Positions 56,836 to 64,000 of a stretch of 64,000 nucleotides of DNA are shown piece after piece. This DNA comes from Engraulis encrasicolus (Eukaryota; Chordata; Actinopteri; Clupeiformes; Engraulidae), in contig NC_085880.1 of the NCBI RefSeq assembly GCF_034702125.1, positions 14,134,475 through 14,198,474 of the forward strand, in the 5' to 3' direction. Below the pieces are notes generated by a model. That model did no database searches. It was not told where the DNA came from and saw nothing but the letters and a program-made list of their open reading frames with translations. How positions within the stretch are numbered: position 1 is the stretch's first letter; every line of letters starts with the position of its first letter. A program made the translations under genes and the position numbers.

Positions 56836-57600
56836 CAGCAGGTCTCTGAGGCCAAGGTCATGAAACAGGACACGGAGGAGGTAAAGTGTACTACAGACAA
56901 CGCCAAACAGCCTACAGAGGACACAATGGTGGCCAGCCAGTCCACAGAGATGCTGAATCAACCAATGGGGTCAAAGCGGTCTGCAGAGGTGGTGAATCAG
57001 CCAATGGTGGCAAGCCAGTCCACAGAGGTGGTGAATCAGCCAATGGTGGCCAGACAGTCCACAGATATGCTGAATCAGCCAATGGGGTCAAAGCGGTCTG
57101 CAGAGGTGGTGAATCAGCCAATGGTGGCAAGCCAGTCCACAGAGGTGGTGAATCAACCAATGGTGGCCAGCCAGTCCACAGAGATGCTGAATCAGCCAAT
57201 GGTGGCCAGCCAGTCCACAGAGATGGTGAATCAGCCAATGGTGGCAAATTGGTCAAAAGGGATGGTGAATCAACCAGTGGTGACCAGTCAGTCCACAGGG
57301 ATGGTGAATCAGCCAATGGGGTCAAAGCGGTCCACAGACGTGGTGAATCAGCCAATGCTGGCAAGCTGGTCCACAGAGGTGGTGAATCAGCCAATTGTGG
57401 AAAGCCGGTCCACAGAGGTGGTTAATCAGCCAATCGGGGCTAAGCAGTCTGCGGAGGTGATGTCCTCTTCAGAAGAGGCAAAGCCTTCTAGATTCACCTC
57501 CACTATTCCTGACGACTCATCTGCTGCCTCTTGTCCTAAAGCTACCAACAGTCACCCCAACCCCAAAGGAAAACCTTCTTCTACCTCATTGCCTACAGAG
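56836..57600 (+). CDS. Exon 14: tandem-array copy 2 (13 repeats)
   Basis: 765 bp, exactly the length of exon 13, phase 0-0; acceptor tttggttgcag (56835), donor GAG|gtaaac (57601). Same head (QQVSEAKVMKQDTEEVKC), 13 copies of the 13-residue unit and the same tail (TSTIPDDSSAASCPKA). The internal order of variant units differs from exon 13 (M-L-N-Q-P-M-G-S-K-R blocks recur three times), so repeats have been reshuffled or converted since duplication. Confidence 0.82.
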
Positions 57601-57789
57601 GTAAACCCATTGCGAACTAGGCTTGGATGACATTCTGAAAATTACCATTCACCACAATGTTGTCATGAAACTGCTGTATGTTGTTTTATTCCCTTTTTAA
57701 CACCCTGTACTTATAATGCTTAATATTGCCAACACGAGAAGATGGTTATGGATTTTAGAATGACTGGGGATAATCTTGGCACTATTGCC

Positions 57790-57844
<55 letters not shown>

Positions 57845-57845
57845 A
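57790..57845. repeat. (TAA)n microsatellite, array unit 2
   Basis: About 18 units with one interruption (tac). Confidence 0.9.
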
Positions 57846-57973
57846 TCGATTTTGTCGTACTTTTGTTGAGTCTCTGTATGTCTTTGCATCTGTTTATTTT
57901 GTGTTTGTTTTATGTTATATGCTCTGTATGCTCTTGGCAACTTGGTCATGACTCTGCCTCTGTCTGGTTGCAG

Positions 57974-58582
57974 CAGCAGGTCACTAAGGCCAAGGTCATG
58001 GACCAGGTCACGGAGGAGGTAAAGTGTACTACAGACAACGCCAAACAGCCTACAGAGGACACAATGGTGGCCAGCCAGTCCACAGAGATGCTGAATCAAC
58101 CAATGGTGGCCAGCCAGTCCACAGAGATGCTGAATCAACCAATGGGGTCAAAGCGGTCCACAGACGTAGTGAATCAGCCAATGGTGGCAAAGCGGTCTGC
58201 AGAGGTGGTGAATCGGCCAATGGTGACCAGCCAGTCCACGGAGGTGGTGAATCGGCCAATGGTGGCAGGCCTGTCCACAGAGGTGGTGAATCAGCCAATG
58301 GTGGCCAGCCAGTCCACGGAGGTGTTGAGTCAGCCAATGGTGGCCAGCCAGTCCACGGAGGTGGTGAATCACCCACTGGTGGCCAGCCAGTCCACGGAGG
58401 TGGTTAATCGGCCAATCAGGGCAAAGCGGTCTGCGGAGGTGATGTGCTCTTCAGAAGAGGCAAAGCGTTCTAGATTCACCTCCACTATTCCTGATGACTC
58501 GTCTACTGCCACTTGTCCTAAAGCTACTAACGGTCACCCCAACCCCAAAGGAAAACCTTGTTCTACCTCATTGCCTACAGAG
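57974..58582 (+). CDS. Exon 15: tandem-array copy 3 (9 repeats)
   Basis: 609 bp, phase 0-0; acceptor tctggttgcag (57973), donor GAG|gtaaac (58583). Head QQVTKAKVMDQVTEEVKC, nine 13-residue units, and the shared tail TSTIPDDSSTATCPKA. It is 156 bp (four units) shorter than exons 13 and 14. The following intron carries the TTAA-flanked insertion at 58683-59519. Confidence 0.82.
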
Positions 58583-58682
58583 GTAAACCCAATGCGAACT
58601 AGGCTTGGATGCCATTCTGAAAATTACCATTCACCACAATGTTGTCATGAAACTGCTGTATGTTGTTTTATTACCTTTTTAA

Positions 58683-59519
58683 AGTGGTGGTTCGCTATTT
58701 TAGACATTAAGCCCCATTTGTGTCACTTCTGGCGTGAAGTAGAGATGTTCTCATCACAATTTTGACATTTGGTGCTGAACGGAGCATTTGGGTATTCAAG
58801 ACTGCAGCCCCCCCACCTTTACATTGACTCCAAAGAAGAACTCAAGCAATCGATCATAAAATGGCATTAAACTTTCGTTTACAGAAACATGAAACTCACC
58901 GAGTGGTCAGAGGTGGGCAGCGATACGTTGGCTCGAAAATCACAGCGAAATACGCTTCCAGAGAAGATATATTATCATTATTGTCCGTCTTCATTGATTG
59001 TATTGGTTTGACTAGTATTACTCCGCACGACCGGAAATGGGGGTGCGTTAGTTTACGTTACTATCTATGGTTTGTATGCAAGCTGTAGTTTTTGTAGCCA
59101 GTCCCGCTCAAAGATAACCGCTCTTCCTCGCTCCTTGATGTCTACACAAGCAACACACTATCGCTACCTACTGGCAGGATGTCTACTGCTATTCAACGGC
59201 GTCTGGGGAATAATAGGTCCGCAAAATGCTAAACAACAGTTAGAAGGCATATTTCGCTGCAATTTTCGGGTCAATTTATCGCTGTCTACCACTGACCACA
59301 CGGTGAGTTCCATGTCTTCTCGAACGAAAGTTTAATGCCATTTTATAATCGATTGCTTGAGTGCTCTATTGGAGTCAATGTAAAGGTGGGGGGGCTGCAG
59401 TCTTGGATACCCAAATGCTCCGTTCAGCACCAAATGTCAAAATTGTGATGAGAACATCTCTACTCTACCCCAGAAGTCACACAAACAGGGTTTAATGTCT
59501 AAAATAGCGAACCACCACT
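58683..59519. mobile_element. TTAA-flanked element with about 200-bp inverted ends in array intron 3
   Basis: The left arm AGTGGTGGTTCGCTATTTTA and right arm TAAAATAGCGAACCACCACT are inverted for about 200 bp, between TTAA at 58679-58682 and 59520-59523. The sister introns have an uninterrupted CCTTTTTAACACCCTG at this point, which is the empty site. Confidence 0.85.
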
Positions 59520-59611
59520 TTAACACCCTGTACTTATAATGCTTAATATTGCCTAGACGAGAAGATGGTTATGGATTTTAGAATGACTGGGGATAAACTT
59601 GGCACTATTGC

Positions 59612-59640
59612 CATAATAATAATAATAATAATAATAATAC
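59612..59640. repeat. (TAA)n microsatellite, array unit 3
   Basis: About 9 units. Confidence 0.85.
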
Positions 59641-59769
59641 ATCGATTTTGTCGTACTTTTGTTGAGTTTCTGTATGTCTTTGTATCTGTTTATTTTGTGT
59701 TTGTTTTATGTTATATGGTCTGTATGCTCTTGGCAACTTGGTCATGACTCTGCCTCTGTCTGGTTGCAG

Positions 59770-60183
59770 CAGCAGGTCACTGAGGCCAAGGTCATGGACC
59801 AGGACACGGAGGAGGTAAAGTGCACTACAGACAACGCCAAACAGCCTACAGAGGACACAATGGTGGCCAGCCAGTCCACAGAGATGCTGAAACAGCCAAT
59901 GGGGTCAAAGCGGTCCACAGACGTGGTGAATCAGCCAATGCTGGCAAGCCGGTCCACCGAGGTGGTGAATCAGCCAATTGTGGAAAACCGGTCCACAGAG
60001 GTGGTTAATCAGCCAATCGGGGCAAAGCGGTCTGTGGAGGTGATGTGCTCTTCAGAAGGGGCAAAGCCTTCTAGATTCACCTCCACTATTCCTGATGACT
60101 CATCGGCTGGCATTTCTCCTAAAGCTACCAACAGTCACCCCAACCCCAAAGGAAAACCTTGTTCTACCTCATTGCCTACAGAG
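59770..60183 (+). CDS. Exon 16: tandem-array copy 4 (4 repeats)
   Basis: 414 bp, phase 0-0; acceptor tctggttgcag (59769), donor GAG|gtaaac (60184). Head QQVTEAKVMDQDTEEVKC, four 13-residue units, shared tail TSTIPDDSSAGISPKA. It is 195 bp (five units) shorter than exon 15. Unit types match the last units of exon 14 (N-Q-P-M-L-A-S, N-Q-P-I-V-E), suggesting an origin from an exon-14-like copy with internal loss. Confidence 0.82.
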
Positions 60184-60372
60184 GTAAACCCATTGCGAAC
60201 TAGGCTTGGATGCCATTCTGAAAATTACCATTCACCACAATGTTGTCATGAAACTGCTGTATGTTGTTTTATTCCCTTTTTAGCACCCTGTACTTATAAT
60301 GCCTAATATCACCAACTAGAGGAGATGGTTATGGATTTTAGAATGACTGAGGCTAAGGTTGGCACTATTGCC

Positions 60373-60426
<54 letters not shown>
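60373..60426. repeat. (TAA)n microsatellite, array unit 4
   Basis: About 17 units, followed by tacatcgattttgtgtagc and gacgctttacagacc, an L2-type LINE 3' end in reverse. Confidence 0.85.
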
Positions 60427-60427
<1 letters not shown>

Positions 60428-60440
60428 ATCGATTTTGTGT

Positions 60441-61508
60441 AGCACTTTTCTTGACTCTCAAAGACGCTTTACAGACCATATAACATAAAACAAACACAAA
60501 ATAAACATATACAAAGACGTTCAGAGACTCAACAAAAGTACAACAACAAAAGTGCAGTGGAGGATTATATGTCCATGTTGATATGGAGCAGTACGGTGTG
60601 ACGGAGTTATCCAAACCCATGACGGGAGCAGCAATGATATTGATATTGACATTCGTCCAGTCGTGAGATGTGAACTTTTAAATAGTGAAATTCCATCGTT
60701 CAGTGTGAGCAGGATCTTAATACTCACGAGTGAAAATATCGTACAGTGTATGCCCGGCTTAAAACAGTGCTACGACCCGATTTGACACTACACATGCACA
60801 AGTTAATTCGCTCTTGATCGCGTCCTCATCTCCACCTCAGGTGCGCATGATCCCTCCTCTGTAGCCCCGGGAAACACGCGTGTTGTGTCGCACAGTTGGA
60901 CCATTCTGCTCGCATCCGACCGTCGGCTCGTATAGTGTGAGGACGTGAGTCGTGAGATATGAACTTTCCTTGTGCAGTGTGAGCAGGAGCTTAACCCATT
61001 GATGCCTAAGGCACCTGCAAAAAATGGTGCTGAATGCCTGAGCCCTTTTTATGAAAACCTACCCTCAACCTATAAGAACCTAAATATCTGAGCTTCTGAA
61101 GCACATAAAAACATGCATAAGATGCATTTAAACACTAAGACCCTCATCTTTCATTAGAATATGTTCATTCATCTCAAACAAACAAATATTTTTAATAAAG
61201 TTGTCTCAAATCTCATGAGCCTGAATGTTGCGTAATGCAGCTCCAAGACCCAAGAAAACATACAATGCCATTTTTCAGTGATTAGTCCATTTGCTAAGAG
61301 AATAATGCCATACAACCTGCATGAGCCTGTGTGAAAAAGTAATTCTCCCAACAGCCAAAGCCACCTCTGACAAGGAGAGCAACAAGGCTTGTCTCAAATG
61401 TCTATCTGTCTATCTGTCTATCTATAAGTTACTTTGTATTACACTACCTTCATCTAATGCTTTCATCAAGAGCAACTTGGTCATGACAGTGGTTTTGTTT
61501 GATTTCAG
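60441..61508. other. Intron 16 remainder
   Basis: An inverted copy of the array intron block (aaaacaaacacaaaataaac, 60490-60510) is followed by GC-richer DNA with two direct copies of GTCGTGAGAT-TGAAC...CAGTGTGAGCAGGA (60661 and 60951). A (TCTG/TCTA)n run lies at 61399-61425. No coding signal. Confidence 0.45.
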
Positions 61509-61821
61509 CAGCAACAGGTCGGAGAGGAAAAGTATAGGGAGGCAAAACGTTCTACAGAGGAGAGAAAATTACCTACAGAGGAGGCAAAACGGTCTATGGA
61601 GATGGAAAAACAGTTCACAGAGGTGTCAAGGCAGTCTACAGAGGAACCGAAACAGTCTCCGGATGACGCAAGATGGTCCAGAGAGGAGGCGAGAGGGGCT
61701 GCTTCGGCGGGGGCGCGTGCAGTATTGGCGGAAAAGCGGGAGGCTCTGGAGGCACAGAAGACGGCATTGGAGGCCAAGCTGGCTAAATTTGCAGTTAGCC
61801 CAACACTGCGTCACACCACAG
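61509..61821 (+). CDS. Exon 17: charged helical exon
   Basis: 313 bp, phase 0 in and 1 out; acceptor tgatttcag (61508), followed by CAGCAACAG; donor ACAG|gtacag (61822). It begins QQQVGEEKYREAKRSTEE, keeps traces of the array unit (RQSTEEPKQSPDD), then runs into Ala/Glu/Lys-rich helix (AEKREALEAQKTALEAKLAKF), probably a coiled coil leading into the next SGNH-like domain. The phase change from 0 to 1 is what allows splicing to the phase-1 SGNH exon. Confidence 0.8.
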
Positions 61822-61885
61822 GTACAGTACTCCACACAGAGTTTTTAACACAGAGGGGCACTTGTCAAAAACAAAACCGATGCTA

Positions 61886-61952
61886 TGATGATGATGGTGG
61901 TGGTGGTGGTGATGATGACAACGGCAATAATGATGATGATGATGATTGTTAT
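61886..61952. repeat. GAT/GGT trinucleotide tract in intron 17
   Basis: GATGATGGTGGTGGTGGT and GATGATGATGATGATT runs just after the exon 17 donor. Confidence 0.8.
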
Positions 61953-62148
61953 CAGTAGTAGTATTATTGTTAAAGTTATTATTGATGTTAAGGGTTAGCT
62001 GTAGCGATTTGTCTTCCAATCAGTAATAAGATTTAATCCCATATAATGTTGGTCGTCTCCTCTACCTTCATCCATAGCTGAAGGAACCTCGAGCAACACA
62101 TGTGATAGTCATGTTCTTCAATTATTGTTTTCTTTTCCAATCATGCAG

Positions 62149-62868
62149 AACAACAACTTAAAGACCTGAAGATTAAACTGAAGATTCGAAAAACTATAGC
62201 CAAAAGGGTCTGGATTATTGGGGACTCTGGAGTGTTGATATCCATCCAAAAGCATATGTTTATGCGCCCGGTTGAAAATGGCCTTGTTTGGAAACCTTAC
62301 TGGATACCGTTAAAGGGTGTGACCTTATCCAAGGTCATTCAGCATCTGCTGGATGTCTGTTTCTCCTGGCCCAATCCGGACATGCTGATCATCCATCTTG
62401 GATCATCCTGTGACATCCCACATGGGAACCTGGAGGAGATGGTGTTGACCATCCAGGAGCACCTGCTCATGATCCGACGGATCTTCCCCCAATGCGCCCT
62501 GGTGTGGTCGGACATCCTGTCAAGGACGCACAGGAAAACACAAGGACATGAGGATGCCCACAGCACTGACCTGGCCAGTAACCGACATGAGGTCAATCTG
62601 AGAATGCGCGATATAGTCAAGCAACTTGGAGGAGCAGCGATCGCACATGGAAACATTCAGCCAGAGCACTTTGTCTCAGAAAGCCGCATGCTCTCTGACG
62701 AGGGTGTGCAGTTGTTTAAGCAGAACATCTTAGCCCTTGTTGATCCATGGAAGTGGGACCACAACTATACCCAGAGTCTTTCAGAACATCTTCCTGAACC
62801 CACGAGACCTGCAAACCACAAGGAAACGCTGGGACCATCAACTGATAGAACCGATCATCCCATCACAG
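62149..62868 (+). CDS. Exon 18: SGNH-hydrolase-like domain 2
   Basis: 720 bp, phase 1-1; acceptor ttccaatcatgcag (62148), donor ACAG|gtacca (62869). A Lys-rich helix leads to KRVWIIGDSGV (intact G-D-S block), DMLIIHLGSSCD (G-x-N-D replaced), FPQCALVWSDIL, a conserved NxRMRDIV helix, and SDEGVQLFKQN, where the usual catalytic D-x-x-H is D-E-G-V-Q. It is the only one of the three domains to keep the Ser nucleophile position, but the His is Gln. The frame continues past the donor to 63050 into an interspersed repeat, so the donor is preferred. Confidence 0.83.
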
Positions 62869-62871
62869 GTA

Positions 62872-63222
62872 CCATTATTACCCCCAGCAAGGAGATTATG
62901 TTTTCGGTCGTGTTGGTTTGTCTGGCTGTCTGTCTGTTTGTTGGTCTGTTTTTCTGTCAGGATAACTCAAAAAGTTATGAACTGATTTGGATAGAACTTG
63001 GAGTTTTTGGAAATGACAAAAAGGAACAAGTGATAAAATTTTGGTGGTGATCCGGATCCGAATCCAGGATTTTTTTGAAGATTCTTCGACATTGCTGGAT
63101 AGGGCGTATTTTGACATTCCAGTTTCTAACTCCACAAAAAGAAGACGGAAAGACTTGGGAAAAAAATAGGGTGTAACATAGTAAAATGTTCCATCAAACA
63201 GCTCTCTGAGTGCATTTCTAGC
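62872..63222. repeat. Interspersed repeat with CTGT-rich core, copy 2
   Basis: From attacccccagcaaggagat to gctctctgagtgcatttcta, a direct relative of 44222-44570. It starts within 5 bp of the exon 18 donor, so the donor and the repeat almost abut. Confidence 0.65.
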
Positions 63223-63491
63223 CAATTGACATTCTTAATTTGTTTGTAAAGTTATGATCAAGCTCATTTAGTCAGTTTCTGTTGTTATTAGTACCCCATA
63301 AGACTTGTTGTTGGACGATAAATGCCTTCATCCAAGCAATAACCATGAGTGACGTAAAAGGTTTTGTGTTATCATTCATATTCTCAAAAAATTGTTACGA
63401 AACTAATAAACTCATAAGCAGCACTGTAATTTTCTGTAAATAGTAACCTAATTATTGAATTTTGTTATTATTGTGGTTTCTTCCTCTTCAG

Positions 63492-64000
63492 GCTGTGGTA
63501 TCCAGAAGGCTGCGCGAGTGGTGTGGATTTGTGGGAACAATTTCTGTGGATTTGCCAGAGATTCGGCAAAACAGCAAAGTATTCCACTGCGAAGCGGCAC
63601 TGGCTCGCTGGAGGTGGTTTGGAAAGTAGTCAGTAAAGGGAGGTTTCCCTTGAAGAACCTGGTGAGATCAGAGGACAAGGTCATTCGCCAACCAGACATG
63701 GTCATCATCTACCTGGACGGTGGTGATGTGAGAGGAAACTGGGAATCAGTTGTGCCCAACCTCAAGAGGGAAATGGAGTTACTGCACACTGTCTTCCCAG
63801 AGTGCCTCCTTGTGTGGTCTGATATCTTCAAGGGAATTAATTTGAGCACCACAGATCCTGGTCTGGACATCATTAACGCCATAATGCACACTGCAGTTAC
63901 TGAACTGGGTGGAAGAGTTGTTACTCACAACAACATCGGGCCAGACATTTTTCAAGGCAACAATAGTAAACAGGTTATTTCCAGAGTGACCCAAAGAGCC
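63492..64000 (+). CDS. Exon 19 (partial): SGNH-hydrolase-like domain 3
   Basis: The exon starts after tcttcctcttcag (63491), phase 1, and is open to the end of the window. It encodes RVVWICGNNFCGF (G-D-S block changed to G-N-N), DMVIIYLDGGDV (altered G-x-N-D block), FPECLLVWSDIF and a NAIMHTAVTELGG helix, the same element order as domains 1 and 2. The last part, where the catalytic His would lie, is outside the window. Catalysis is unlikely from what is visible. Confidence 0.83.

Larger units (their letters stand above)
55660..60440 (+). repeat. Tandem exon-intron duplication array (four units)
   Basis: Units start at exons 13, 14, 15 and 16; spacing of exon starts is 1,123, 1,138 and 1,796 bp (954 without the TTAA insertion). 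Each intron repeats the same blocks: accattcaccacaatgttgt, a GAGATGGTTATGGATTTTAG block, a (TAA)n tract, tttgttgagt, and CTTGGTCATGACTCTGCCTC before the acceptor. Confidence 0.9.

Noticed and set aside
55897..57425. Long alternative-frame and antisense ORFs in the tandem array
   Set aside because: They result from the 39-bp unit being free of stops in several frames; only one frame joins the splice sites across exons 11-17.
55713..60183. CRISPR-like repeat array
   Set aside because: Regular 39-bp units are contiguous, coding and in a spliced eukaryotic gene, with no unique spacers.
61821..63050. Exon 18 extending to 63050 without splicing
   Set aside because: The extension runs into an interspersed repeat also found at 44.2 kb; a good donor at 62869 leads in phase to exon 19.

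Overview
The window looks like part of a ray-finned fish (teleost-type) nuclear chromosome. The evidence is spliced genes with GT-AG introns, dense hAT-like and TTAA-target (piggyBac-like) inverted-repeat elements, L2/Jockey-type and L1-type LINE fragments, solo LTRs, a tRNA-headed SINE and long CA and TAA microsatellites. No species can be named from sequence alone. No bacterial operon, rRNA, CRISPR or intact tRNA gene is seen.

One plus-strand gene dominates. I assembled 19 coding exons (10644 to beyond 64000) by matching splice sites and codon phase; they join into one open frame of about 3,211 codons, and the gene runs off the right edge. In order the predicted protein has: a Lys/Arg-rich start and an RGG-box region (exon 1); an Ala/Ser/Pro linker (exon 2); three degenerate cold-shock-type domains laid out like the first part of the RNA-binding protein UNR/CSDE1 (exons 3-8); a Pro/Ala/Gln/Lys repeat (exon 9); an RS dipeptide region with acidic modules (exon 10); a first SGNH-hydrolase-like domain (exon 11); a linker exon followed by four tandemly duplicated exons carrying 13, 13, 9 and 4 copies of a 13-residue repeat (exons 12-16); a charged helical exon (17); a second SGNH-like domain (18); and a third, cut by the window end (19). 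The SGNH-like domains lack complete catalytic sets and the cold-shock domains lack the usual RNA-contacting aromatics, so a binding or scaffold role is more likely than enzymatic activity. That is inference. Candidate exons at 2446-2732, 4715-4976 and 6723-6762 may be an upstream 5' part or a separate gene.

Layout: 1-10.6 kb is repeats (three copies of one LTR family, hAT-like elements, a TTAA element) with the candidate upstream exons. 10.6-12.9 kb holds exons 1-3. The 17.4-kb intron 3 (12.9-30.2 kb) holds a 4.5-kb long-inverted-repeat element with a 120-bp palindrome, an LTR-flanked element and a hAT-like element with target duplication. Intron 4 (30.4-41.3 kb) holds a multi-level transposon nest. 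41-50 kb holds exons 5-8 between MITEs. 50-64 kb is exon-dense, with the tandem exon array at 55.6-60.4 kb.

All exon calls come from reading the sequence, not from transcripts or database searches. Family names rest on recalled motifs.
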